In this document: piece after piece, positions 48,457 through 60,165 of the stretch
Numbering within the stretch: the first letter of the stretch is position 1
Layout of the letters: each line of letters begins with the position of its first letter
Assembly (NCBI RefSeq): GCF_932526225.1
Contig: NC_064041.1
Span: forward strand, 2,678,699 to 2,742,698
Origin: Nematostella vectensis
Lineage: Eukaryota; Cnidaria; Anthozoa; Actiniaria; Edwardsiidae
DNA length: 64,000 nt
Direction of reading: 5' to 3'
The notes under the pieces: model-generated
Seen by the model: only the letters and a program-made list of their open reading frames with translations
Database searches by the model: none
What the model was told of the DNA's origin: nothing
Program-made: the position numbers and the translations under genes

Positions 48457-48560
48457 CTTCCCGCGGAGATAACCTCCCTCAAGGCCAAGGTAGAAATGGG
48501 GATGTGCAATACTGTTCAGTGCGACCACATCAGCTCCAATCTGGACGACCATAAACTGGG
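48457..48560 (-). CDS. Trefoil/Tudor copy 2, lobe-2 exon, with partial duplicate
   Basis: A 104-bp exon, same length and phase as its counterparts, reading FMVVQIGADVVALNSIAHP and then FYLGLEGG. Donor GTAAAACA. A diverged copy of its last 50 bases plus the donor region lies at about 48305-48352 within a longer duplicated block. This parallels the partial exon copies in the first gene. Confidence 0.78.
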
Positions 48561-48775
48561 CTCTGGGGAAAGAAAAAAGTCGAAGACTTCATATCAGGCA
48601 TGTAGCTTGGAGTGGGCGCACTGCGGGCAACAAAGAATATTCAGATCATGGAATATTTGCATTTAATACAGACAGACGGGCGGACGGACCGACCGACCTT
48701 TTCACAACGTAAAGAAAGACGAAATAAAAAAATATCGTCCTGACACTTACGTACGAAACTAACGAAATTACCTAC

Positions 48776-49135
48776 ATTCAGGGGCCGGTCCAGGGGCGGG
48801 GATAACCCTTAGTTGATTCACAGTCACCCAACTCTCGTCACCATCATCATATTTAACATGATATTGAGGCTCGTACATCTGATCTTTGTTGACGGCGTCA
48901 ACCGTTCCCAGGTAGTACTTCTCTTTCCCAGGCCACGCAGCGATAACACGGGTGCCGCGGCCAACAGAGCCTGGGTTGGGGGTACTGTCGAGAATGACAG
49001 CAGCCGTGATGTCACTTGGGTCATGCGCAATACGATCTCCATCGTCGTACTTGATCTCGATCTTGTGGCCCACGCGTTCCACGGTGCCGAGGTAGAACTG
49101 GCCATTGGTCCACCGAGCGTAAACACGCGCCCCAA
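48776..49135 (-). CDS. Trefoil/Tudor copy 2, DUF4537 repeat 4
   Basis: Encodes [36 protein letters not shown] and YDDGDESWVTV. With the donor placed before GTAGGTAA the exon is 360 bp and phase 1 at both ends. The alternative donor four bases further on would break phase. Confidence 0.82.
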
Positions 49136-50056
49136 CTGGAGAGATCCAAAACAAGAAATGTCAGATTAAGGATATTTCAGCCATTAGGGACCTGAAGCAA
49201 TGACGACGTTAACATGGGATTTGATTCAGAATTTAACAGCAGCACGTGAAAATGCGTCTTGTCTCCGTACATTTCAGCCGTTTTCCCAAAAAAAAAAACA
49301 CGACGTGAAAACTCAAGCTTTCACGGTTAATTGAGGACGCGGACGTTTGCACTGTAAACTCCTTACCACGTTCGCTACTGTGGAAATAATGTCCTTAGTT
49401 TATTTTTATCTGTCTCTGACTATAACGTTTTGCTTATTCTATTGCAATTAAATTGAAATTGGTCGCCAAACGCGAACGCATCTTTTTTGATCTCGTTGTC
49501 TAAGCCGTCGTCGTCGCTTTTGCTTAAGGTTCCTTTTCTCATTTATTTTATTCATAGGGAATTTAAGCAAATAGGACGGCAGGGAAAAAGAACCTTTAAC
49601 CTTATATCTAAAAAATCAAACAAGGATACTCTAGTTTTCAGCTCACGCATTTCAGTTCACGCTAGAACGTGTGGTCGTGGTTTGGAGGAAAACGGCTGAA
49701 ATGTATCAGACAGAGTGCATTTCACATCTGTCTGTTTGAATTTTTATTTGTTTTCCACCGTTGTCGTTCGCGTTACCGTCATCTTGCTTAAGTTCCCAAC
49801 GTGAGACCTGGAGAGTAAGCGCCATGTGCATGTTTTTATAATATTAATAAATACTAACCTTACTGATAAAGTTAGTAAGGTTTATAATAAGGGTTGTGTC
49901 CGTACGATTTCAAGTCTTGTTGCATCTTCTCAGAATCACGCATACCGTCTTTCGGACGACAACGAGTGAGAACATATAACGAGTCATGTGACATACACAG
50001 ATTTTCCCAGATTTTCGGCTTGATATATGATAGTCATTATTGGAATATTCACCTAC

Positions 50057-50410
50057 CTTCATCCACGCGCATGGGCAGAAGCCTCACTTTGTCGCAGTTC
50101 ACCCAGCCCTTGTCCCCATCGTCATAAGTCACGTGATAACGTGGCGCATACGGATTGGTCGAATCTATCTGCGTCACACGCCCTTTATAGTAATGGCAAC
50201 GCCCCTCGAATGCGGCGATCACTCGTGCACCGATTGGCACGTGCGTGGGGTTGGGTACAAGGTCCACGATCACCGCGCTTACGTCACCAAGGTCATGTGA
50301 TATGTTGTCGCCATCGTCGAAGGTCACATGGATCTTGCCATCTCTCACGTCAGTTACGCGCCCGAGGAAGTAGCGCCCATCTGACCAGCGGCCCCACACC
50401 ATACAACCAA
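50057..50410 (-). CDS. Trefoil/Tudor copy 2, DUF4537 repeat 3
   Basis: A 354-bp exon, phase 1 at both ends, with WGRWSDGRYFLGRVTDV, FDDGDNISHDLGDVS, ARVIAAFEGR and [11 protein letters not shown]. It matches 23752-24105 in length and closely in sequence. It is intact. Confidence 0.85.
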
Positions 50411-50831
50411 CTAAACAGTGAATGTACAGCAAAGGTAATTAATTTTTCTTATTAATAACAATTATAATAGTAGTAGCAGCGTTATTAATCACCTGATATA
50501 GCATCTTTAAAAAAATAATATCATCAAAACACTAATCACAAAAGATTTACACAAATAAAATAAAACAAAAACAGCAATGTTTGTTTGAGGATGTCATATC
50601 AACATGTTCGTGAACCATATCATTATTGGCCATTTATTTATAGGATCTATTTATTCTCAAATATGCATTATTTACATACGTATTATTATTGTGTCCTTCA
50701 TGTCTTTTTCCTGCAATCTTTCTTACCATACATATAATACTAAGCAATCAGAGCATCACTTCGAGCACAATGCATTTATTTTTTATTGCCAATTGTTTTT
50801 TGGCAATTGTTTTTACGAACATTATTTGTCT

Positions 50832-50880
50832 AGATCCAGGGGTGGATCCAGAATTTCAAAATGGGGGTGGATAATGGCCG
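50832..50880. repeat. Possible solo transposon end (caggggtggatccag)
   Basis: The motif caggggtggatccagaattt resembles terminal sequences of hAT-type elements common in animal genomes. No matching inverted end was found within a few kilobases, so it may be a solo fragment. Confidence 0.35.
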
Positions 50881-51017
50881 TATAGACGGCTTATAACTGA
50901 TCCAGTGGTTCTTGGTAGGTCGCATAGATCTAACAATATACTTCATGCTGAATTCAAGGATTTGTCGCGTCAGCAAGGTTAGGCATTAATTTTCTTCAAT
51001 ATAATACTCAAAAAGGG

Positions 51018-51980
51018 GGGTGCACAATGCTAAAGTTGTGACTGAACTGACTAAAGATGGAGATGAAAAGTATGCCAAGACTGATGTCCTGAAAGCCATA
51101 GACTCTCCTGAATTTTCTCCAACAGGAACATCAACGATGGTTGATGTGCCTATTAGTATGTACTTTGGTCAACTCAACGTATCACCACTGTTAGTTAACT
51201 GTATAGTTTCATAGGAGCAACTGGTGGATCTTGTTCAGTGGACAATTTCAGCTGCATTGCTTTAAAGTTCTCACCAGACTATGTTGCCAAATGGTTGTCA
51301 AAAAGCGATGAGAATTGGCCACCAGTTGACGTCCGGGAGGCAATAATTGAAAAAGGGTTTCAGGTTGTATCCAAAAATGAACCAGATTTGAGAAACACAT
51401 GGCGTCTATCCACGTCTACTGCAGAACAGTTGTTGTTTAAAAACGCCATGACTGCATTTCAAAAGCTTGTGTATCTGGCCTTGAAGACTGTTTTCTATTC
51501 ACATCTGAAACACGGAGAGTGCCAGTTCACTAAAATCGGAGAAGAAAACCCAGAAATACTCATCACTTCCTTCATACCTAATCAAAACTGTTTTCTTTGA
51601 GTTTTTGCGCGACAAAAGTCGCAAGGAAGCCCATTTCTGGAAGCAGGAAGATGATGGAAGGTTTTGTCATGCTTTTAAAGAGGTATTTGAGCTACTTGGC
51701 CGTAAGTTAACCTCGAAAGTGTGCGATAGTTTCTTGGTCCCCGGCATCAATGTCCTTGAGATTGACGGGGTTATCTCAGAGGACAAATATGACACCATCA
51801 AAAGCAAAGTGCAAGAAATCGGCACAGATCCACAACTATATTCCCCGACTAATGTTAGGACGATGGAGGTACTCACTTCCAATTATGATCTGATTATAAA
51901 GACTATTTGCAACATGTGCTATCGCAGGCATAAGGTGTCATCAGCTCCGAGAGAAATAGATGCTCTAATGCTTGGTGCAT
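51018..51980 (+). pseudogene. Mab-21-domain (cGAS-like superfamily) sequence with frameshift
   Basis: The part from about 51205 to 51590 encodes IALKFSPDYVAKWLSK, WPPVDVREAI and the family signature WRLSTSTAEQLLF, followed by a helical segment (FQKLVYLALKTVFY). After about 51570 the homologous sequence (SYLIKTVFFEFLRD) continues in the next frame to a stop at 51980. The order and motifs fit the C-terminal helical half of Mab-21 family proteins, which share a fold with cGAS and related nucleotidyltransferases. The catalytic N-terminal half is not recognisable; 51020-51214 is open but unassigned. The frame break and missing half suggest a relic or an incomplete gene model. It lies inside an intron of the second trefoil/Tudor copy, on the opposite strand. 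Confidence 0.6.
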
Positions 51981-52476
51981 AGAACCGTTCATGAAAAACA
52001 TCAGGTACGTTTGCATAAAGTGTCTTAACAGCGGTAGCGGATCAGGGGAGGGAAATGAGTAACCTCGTTTAATTTCGTGTCGCCGACATTAGATGGCTTC
52101 AACCCCCCCTCCCCCCCCCCCTGGAAAAAATCTCGTTCTTCTTAAAACTAGTATCTCCTAAAGACACACACCAAGCAACTAACAAACTCTAGGGATTTAA
52201 TTGCTATTGTTTATATCTTGGAGTCAATCTTTTCTGGGGGGGAGGGGAGGACTTAAAATTTGCTTGTCAGATATTTTCGTACATTTTCAGTAATTCACTT
52301 CCAATCTATTTCTCCGATTACTTCTTTTACAAGACAAAAGATAAGCTATTTTCACATAAGCCGACAACTTTTAAACCATATTCGTAATCTGTTGATGTCC
52401 GATATCCCAACTTACAAAACGTTAAAAGTTCGTACGACAAAAAATAAAACCTCTTAACTCTTATCTCTCCTTCAAA

Positions 52477-53125
52477 GGCTGCAGGGCCCAATTGATGACA
52501 GTTACACTACGGAAGAGCGCTTGTTTCAACTAGGCGTCACGCAACTGTGGGAAAGAGCAAACCACTTGAAATGCCAATTTCACGAAGGAGACAAGCGTTA
52601 TTTTCAGCATGTTGAGCGCGGATTCTGTATCAAGATGTACGGACGATTGACAACTGCAGCCTGCTATGAGATACAGGACTTTGAGGAAGAAATGATATCA
52701 TCACATAGGCGAGAAGTGGACGATGGAAGGAAAGCAAATCAAACATTTCACACCGAGAAAAATCTCCCATGCCAAACCCGTCATTGTGACCTGTGGCGAG
52801 GAAACGTAAAAAATTCGCGACAGAAAATTTGTGAAGCTAGATCTCTATGGACGTATTCTAAAGTGCTTCAGACTCAAAATGACAATCAAGAACTGGACAA
52901 GATTTCCCAGGAGGTGATTCCGGAATGGTCCGGGCATCCTGTGATATTAAAGGAAATGTCCATGACGCAGGCGAGCAACCCTGTGAAGAATTACACACTG
53001 TGTTTACTGTCCGAGATGGCACGGATGAAGATTATAGGAAATGCTGTGATCTCACATGTGTAATTTTATCCCATAAAGTGTACAAATTTCAGAGCATACT
53101 AAGGGAAGGAATAACACCAATGTGA
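52477..53125 (+). pseudogene. Unrecognised exon-like sequence downstream of the Mab-21 relic
   Basis: An open frame follows an acceptor-like ctccttcaaag and includes GPIDDSYTTEERLFQLGVTQ and RYFQHVERGFCIKMYGRL, closing at 53063. From about 52760 the other two frames look more protein-like in places (AKPVIVTCGEE, then KFVKLDLYGRILKCFRLKM, then EQPCEELHTVFTVRDG). This suggests several frameshifts. It may be the end of the Mab-21-like gene, since strand and spacing fit. No family is recognised. Confidence 0.4.
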
Positions 53126-53294
53126 ATAGAAAGAGCGAAAGGCTGAAAGAAATATATACCAAAATTATATAACATATAAAATTCCCTCAACTTGCATTTT
53201 CATGAACTAAAGAGGAATATACCATATTCTAAAAGAAAAGAAAGGGATCCCCCTACTCTTCTCTATTTGGAAACTCTGATCGCCCCCTAGAAGG

Positions 53295-53415
53295 CGGTGA
53301 TAGAGAAGATGATGGTGGTGGCGATGGTGATAGCGGTGGGTGGGTAATGGTTATGGTTGTGGTTATGATGGTTATGGTGATGGAGATGATAGTGACGACG
53401 ATGATGATGGCGATA
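53295..53415. repeat. GAT/GGT-rich microsatellite
   Basis: Imperfect trinucleotide and hexanucleotide repeats (gatggtggtggcgatggtg and similar). No coding evidence. Confidence 0.8.
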
Positions 53416-53539
53416 CAGCAGTCGGTATAGACTGGCGGTGTTTAATCTAAGTGATAGCGACATCCATGGCAAAGATTTGCGAAATCCTACTCATTTGCAA
53501 AATATACAATAGAATCACGTTAGCCTAGATACTCTATCC

Positions 53540-53670
53540 TCTTGCCAACCTGAGCTCGGATATCTCTATTCCCTCACTTAACCAAACTCGGATGACTCTA
53601 TTCCGTCACTAAACCAAAGTCGGATGACTCTATCCCCTCGCTAAACCAAACTAGGTTAACTCTATCCCCC
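53540..53670. repeat. Short tandem repeat, about 36 bp, four copies
   Basis: Four diverged units of the form ctaaaccaaactcggatgac followed by tctattccctca, directly downstream (minus sense) of the truncated DUF4537 exon. Confidence 0.65.
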
Positions 53671-53755
53671 AGATAAGAAAACATCCATTGTTGTGGAAAC
53701 CACCGTCCCCTCCCCTTCTCATTATGATAATCACTAAGACAAAAATACATCCCAC

Positions 53756-53855
53756 CTTGCTCTCGTCGAAGCGGTACGCGTCGGACTTCGTCCAGATTGC
53801 ACCAGATGCTATCGCCATCGTCAAAGTTAAGCAGGAAGCGAGGGTGGGAGCTCAT
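53756..53855 (-). pseudogene. Truncated DUF4537 repeat-2 exon
   Basis: Only the last third of a repeat is present: FLLNFDDGDSIWCNLDEV followed by a donor GTGGGATG. It resembles the end of repeat 2 at 24538-24912. The first part (WGRW and HD motifs) is missing, and no convincing acceptor precedes the remnant. The exon is probably dead. Confidence 0.65.
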
Positions 53856-53859
53856 GACG

Positions 53860-55440
53860 GCAAGGAACGTACCCCTTTACTTTAGAGAGTTGATTATTGA
53901 GTTCATATTTATTGCAATTATCCAATATTTAGAATTTTTGACATTAAAATTGATCTCCAGACTAGCTAGAGTTAGTTAGAAACTCAGTTAAAACATAATA
54001 AATTCGCCTTTGTCACCAACTTATGTTGTTGTTACTGTTAATCTAGGGGAAAAAATAGTTTGCACTAAAAGCTTACGCACTAAAACTTTCTGACCAAATT
54101 TAATTATTACGTTTTTAATTTCTTTGTGTTTGTTCGGATAAACCTTTTTTAGTTTCTTTATTTTTATTTCCTTTCTTACTCTTATTTAATTCAAGGAAAA
54201 TAAAATAAAATATGCTGTACAAAATATTTTACCATTCTAGAAAAAAATATTTGAATAAATACATGAATAAAGTAATTAGAATAAAAACAGAGTTTTACAG
54301 CCGTCCCTGGCGTTCTTTTCGGGTTTCCTGTGGTGTTTTGATGTGACATCACCCGAATCCCTCTTTTGCATCACAGCCAACCAAAAGAATCCCGAACAGA
54401 AAGCAGTGAACTGGGCTGATAGTTTTATATTTTGTCTTATAAGTGTGAAATATATTGTAATTATTATAATGCAGCTCTTATGCTATTGTATTTCTTTTTC
54501 TCAGGAACACCAAATTTAACTACTTAGTACTATTTAATAAATAGTGTTTCACAATTATATTGTTTGTGGTCTGATACTGTAATTAGATAGTACAACTCCT
54601 ATGTTGAACTAGTAGAAATTAGAGTTTCTCAGCTTAAAATAGTAATCTGAGTTTTCCAAGATCGCTTAAGAATGCAACATAAAATATAGCAAAATTTGCC
54701 AAGATCGCCTAAAATTGCCCAAGACTACGGCGATCTTAAGACCCGGAGTAGGCCTATGAATATCGTGCTGTATAAAAGTATATACCACGAAAAACTATAG
54801 AAAGCTTGTTTTTTTACAACACAGACAACGAAAACAGTATTTTACAAAATCAAAACAGCAACTTGGTTGTTTACGTAGCTTACGCAGCGATTCGGTTTGA
54901 TTAGAGAAAAAGGTTGATTCCATAAGACAAAACGATGTATCTGAGCTATAATCTGCTTGAGTAGCGTTTACCGACTTATAAAAACTGCAATATATTCATA
55001 TTTGTTCACTGTAATTGTTTTTAATTCGTGACAGGAAAAAAAGACTTCTTGTAGAAAGTAAACCTTCGCCACCTTTGGGTTGAGATAATATATTACTGGA
55101 AATGTAGGATTCTGTTTTAATGTCTTTCCATGAATAATCAGCAATGCATTCCTGAACATAAAACTATGAAAATAGCAGTTCTTTACAATACCGTATACAT
55201 GAAGTGTTACCCTGCGGAGCAAAGAACATTCAAGTGCCATTTACAATTTAAGAGACACTCCACATCCATTAAGACATTTTGTAGTACAAAACAATTAAAA
55301 GTTCCGCATTTCACTTTTGGTTGAATATTTTTTTAGCTCTCCTAACACAATTTTGTTATTTTGTTTTTTTTTCCTTAAACAAATAAATATCAAGTGGAGC
55401 TAACAGTATATTACTGCGATGACAATCTGTGTTAAGATTA
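53860..55440. other. AT-rich intergenic region
   Basis: No gene is supported. The stretch is AT-rich with scattered poly-T and poly-A tracts. The open frames here (for example 54968-55240 on the minus strand) show no recognised motif. Confidence 0.5.
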
Positions 55441-55446
55441 TCTTAA

Positions 55447-58400
55447 TACAAAAACCACACACCCCTTTCCCCCCCCCCATGGCCACAACACTACTCACCC
55501 TACAACACACCAAACCAACCACACCCTACAGCAGCCACTAGTCCTACAACCAGCGCTCCCTCCACCACCACACCCTACATACAGCCCAACCCCCCTCCCA
55601 CCACAAACTTATCTACCCCTCCACACATAGCCTACTACATACACACCATAGCATTCCACGACTATATCAACCAACCCACAACACACCAACCAGCCACACC
55701 CTACACCAGACACAACCAATTCCCCCCCCTACAAACACCTACATACAGGCCCCTCCCCCACCATACAAACATTTACCCCACAGCACAAAACCCAACTACA
55801 AACGACCACACCCTATGACCCACCCTACCTACCCACAAACCAACACCTCACGATCACCTAACATCATAACGATACATTATCACCCACATTTACACCATAA
55901 CCTCACAAATTTTAAATCGACCTCCGCACCACTACCATTTTAACACACACAGACCCCTCACACTAAATTATAAGCCTTATCTACTCCACATCTCCCTCAC
56001 AACCACTCTTACTTATACACCGTACCAATTTTTTCCCCACCAACACAGCCATTAGCCATCTCCATACCACACCATATTATTTTTTCTCTTTTTCACCTAC
56101 CCACCACACAGTACCACAACCTATTCTATAGTCCCACTTTATCTTTTCACCACCCTCCACCACCTACTAGTCTAACCTATCCACCTTTTCACCGTAATTA
56201 CATTACTACCATCTCCACTATACATTACCTTACTAGCCATCCTTCACCATCACCCTCCAACATCACCATACCATATGATCACACCCACCTCACTATCACA
56301 CCACTTTAGGCCCCTACGTCTTGGTACGAATACCCGATCCAAACCTAAAAGGAATCCTACGAGTCTCCTGTACCACACAGCATATCCACACCAATAAAAA
56401 CAGTCATTCTATAAAAGTACATTCCATCGACAACAAGCCACCATCTCCAGATATAGACATCAACAATGACCGTAGGAAAACTTCCACGAGACTCCTACGT
56501 AACACACGCTACTGCCCTGAATATCCTCACCTGGCTCCTCACCAACACTCTTTCCTCTCAGCGTATGCCACCCCGTCATCCTATCTAGCACAGAACACTT
56601 CAAAAATATTCCCGTACAATAATATTGCCATTCATTGTATTTATCCGCCATATTTAGCCAATTTTGTAAACCAAACCGCAACCTAGTTAATAAATACCCG
56701 GATGTACAATAACCGGAACCGGAACCAGCGATATCTATTTTCATCTAATACTCGTATAACCACGAGCGCAATCCCCTCATAACCCCTCACTTCGCTGCAT
56801 ACGGAATACCTCCAAGACACGCAATCTAAGCTCCGCCAATACACATCTCGGGTATGTACACCCTCCTTTCCACACATCCTATATACTACCCACCACATCA
56901 CGACACCCGTATTCTCTTCCCTTCCTGCTACATGCATAAGTTCCCACACTTATTCATCATTTAGTCCACCACATACAGCCACTAGCCAGGGCCATCACAT
57001 GCACCATTTTGTCCACTACACACTTCCCCCTCCTATCTTAGCCTTTATCCACTTTTTTCTCTCTACCTCATTCCCCGGCGCGCTAACTTTTACTTTTCAT
57101 ACCAAGCCGTGCACTCAGCCGGAGCCAGGCGCTACACAGGTTTGGCCATTGCATGCACCACGCTTCACTAGAGGCATTACTAACGAGCGTGTAGGGGCGG
57201 GTGATGAGGGCCTTATCATTCGAAACACGCTTCATATACGAATCGTCTCCCTAGTTTTTTTACCCTTTTTACTCCCACCATCATCGCCGCTTTTCCCCTA
57301 GCTTTCCCCTAAGTCTACCAGCTTTATTCTCCAGGTTCGTATATGACCAATCAATAGACCTCGCCCCCTGATGAGAAGTCTTGGTTGACGTTATATGCCT
57401 TTAGTTCTACATTTCGCAGAGCTCTTTGAAATGACCTACACACTTTTGTCTTATTGGTTTATTTTGTTATGTTTATTTTGCATATACATGCCGGTTGTTT
57501 TTTTCATGCCTTTGCCTTTTCCCCTTATCTCTTACCACCGATTATCGCTTTATCTGGGGTAAACTATCCTTCCTGTCTTGTTAACGTTTCAGCGTCATCT
57601 CCACTCTCACCGCGCTCCCTTTGTCGCCTCCCGCGCCCCTACTTCATCTTCTTCTCGCCGTTTTACTAGCATCATTTTCCATTGTCCGCAATACTCCCTT
57701 TCACCGCTACAGTATTTTATATTTTTTCTCGGCGTTTTCGCAACACTCATTCAATCTCTATTATTATTATTATTATTTAATTCCGCCTGTCAATCATACC
57801 ACTTACACACTTCATTAGATACATACGTCCACACATACCTCACCCTCTCCATTACCGCTCACAATTTCCTCTCTACAATCCAAACACTTTTCTTTCTCTT
57901 ACCCTACATATTACTTTTCTACCCTACACACAACACACTTTCTCAAAAACACTACACAGTCACAATATCCCTGCTCATCATTCTGTTCACACTCGCATTA
58001 TCCCCCTTCATCAGATTTCACTAATGCCGCCATCACCTCTTCACATCCGCTACACAACACTCGCCACAAGTTACCGATTTTAACTGTTTCAATCTCCACA
58101 TAATATCATATTTACTAACTACCTTCTCCACTCAACAAAAAAAAACTCTTTATTCATAACTCTCATGTCGTTTTATTATCAACCCCATCTCTTATAACAA
58201 CCTTAACTGTCGTCTCATAATCCATAATCTTAACCACCCGAACATAACCTGATAACCCTATCACCCCTTCCCCTTCCTTCACACTGCAAATTCACAAACA
58301 TAAACTAAGTTTCACCATTCGCTACACAACCACCTCTCCACCTACTTATCTCAACCTATCACCATCTTTATCTTCTATCACCGCCTTCCTATATACTACA

Positions 58401-59990
58401 ATACCACACTCACTCACTCTCTCATAACGATATATTATCACCCACATTTACACCATAACCTCACAAATTTGAAATCGACCTCCGCACCACTACCATTTTA
58501 ACACACACAGACCCATCACGCTAAATTATAAGCCTTATCTACTCCACATCCCTCTCACCACCACTCTCACCACTAAACGCGCCCTACTACCTACACGCTC
58601 CCATACCCACCTCATACCACTAGCACACTCCTCCCCTGTACCCCACACCCCTTACCCCACCTACACACCTCAACTACACCCCAACATGCCACTACCACCA
58701 CCCCTAGGCATACAGACCCCCGAACCATCCCACTCCCCTAACACCACACGCCCAAAACACACAACCACCCCACCTACAACCACCTTCCCGTCTACACATA
58801 GTACAAACACATACATACCAACATCCCTCTCACAAATTAAATCTTACTCTATCCTTACCACACAACATACCTACCCACTACTACCACCAAGCTCTATACA
58901 TGTCACAACCCCCTTTCTCTCCCCCCTCATACCTAGCTAACCACCCAAGTACCCCTCTACTCACATCACCCGCACCCAACCACCCACCTACCCCACAACA
59001 AGCACCCCCTCATCCCTCACCCCACAAACAGCCCCGTACCCACTTCACCCATACCACGTTGTCATACAACCCACCACGATTATTCCAAGCCCCAACACAA
59101 CACCAACACCCACCTAAGCCCCACACACCTACACTTCCTCCCCCCCCTCACACTTTCCTACACTCTCACCTAAAATATACACACCTAACACACCCTACAC
59201 AAGCCAGACCCCTGCCAACACAAAAACCACACACCCCTTTCCCCCCCCCCATGGCCACAACACTACTCACCCTACAACACACCAAACCAACCACACCCTA
59301 CAGCAGCCACTAGTCCTACAACCAGCGCTCCTTCCAACACCACACCCTACATACAGCCCAACCCACCTCCCACCACAAACTTATCTACCCCTCCACACAT
59401 AGCCTACTACATACACACCATAGCATTCCACGACTATATCAACCAACCCACAACACACCAACAAGCCACACCCTACACCAGACACTACCCCACAACCAAT
59501 TCCCTCCCCTACAAACACCTACATACAGCCCCCTCCCCCACCATACAAACATTTACCCCACAGCACAAAACCCAACTACAAATGACCACACCCTATGACC
59601 CACCCTACCAACCCACAAACCAACACCTCACGATCACTTAACATCATAACGATACATTATCACCCACATTTACACAATAACCTCACAAATTTTAAATCGA
59701 CCTCTGCACCACTACCATTTTAACACACACAGACCCCTCACACTAAATTATAAGCCTTTTCTACTACACATCTCCCTCACCACCACTCTTACCTATACAC
59801 CGTACCAATTTTTTCCCCACCAACACAGCCATTAGCCATCTCCATACCACACCATATTATTTTTTTTTCTTTTTCACCTACCCACCACACACTATCACAA
59901 CCTATTCTATAGTCCCACTTTATCTCTTCACCACCCTCCACAACCTACTAGTCGAACCTATCCACCTTTTCACCGTAATTACACTACTAC
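55447..59990. repeat. G-poor block bounded by two direct repeats of about 770 bp
   Basis: 55447-56209 and 59219-59990 are about 97% alike and in direct orientation, sharing for example ccacacacccctttccccc and atcaaccaacccacaac. A shorter third copy of part of it lies at about 58425-58570. Most of the block is nearly free of G on the plus strand, made of C, A and T runs, except 56300-57600, which is more balanced. Open frames are low-complexity Pro/Thr/His strings. The layout resembles a retroelement with long terminal repeats, but I see no TG..CA ends, primer site or reverse transcriptase. Confidence 0.7.
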
Positions 59991-60165
59991 TAAGGGGGGA
60001 GTGGGTGTTATATTTGTTACATATGGCTTACTGGCAGCCCAAAGGAGAGGGCTATGCACTTATACGTTTATATAATTTTCTGGTGATCCTGGAAGGATGT
60101 GATGTACGTAGAGCATCTCACAACCAGAATATAATTTATAAACTAGTCAATATTGTTTTTTTTAG

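Larger units (their letters stand above)
46034..53855 (-). pseudogene. Second copy of the trefoil/Tudor gene, partly eroded
   Basis: Exons on the minus strand: truncated DUF4537 repeat 2 (about 53855-53756), repeat 3 (50410-50057), repeat 4 (49135-48776), lobe 2 (48560-48457), lobe 3 (46842-46669, 58 codons) and tail (46320-46034). Exon order, phases and most lengths match the gene at 21198-27644. Repeat 4 appears to use the donor GTAGGTAA, which keeps phase. Defects: repeat 2 lacks its first half, the start exon, lobe 1 and repeat 1 are not found in the window, and the tail exon has a one-base change in a C-run that shifts frame. A Mab-21-like sequence lies inside its intron on the other strand. 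It could still be expressed from a start outside the window; otherwise it is a decaying paralog. Confidence 0.65.

Noticed and set aside
57578-58024. 148-codon plus-strand frame with hydrophobic stretches
   Set aside because: Sits in a T/C-rich low-complexity region with several overlapping open frames. The Leu/Phe runs reflect the base composition.
58686-59313. Pro/Thr/His-rich plus-strand frames
   Set aside because: Produced by C/A-rich, G-free sequence that contains few stop codons. No motif or splice support was found.
55447-59990. LTR retrotransposon
   Set aside because: The direct repeats suggest it, but there is no TG..CA boundary, primer-binding site, or gag or reverse-transcriptase coding. 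I report only the repeats.
60000-60018. Match between the edge of the G-poor block and the satellite monomer (atataacaccc on the minus strand)
   Set aside because: Only 11 bases are shared, and the neighbouring bases differ. This is easily chance in AT/C-rich DNA.
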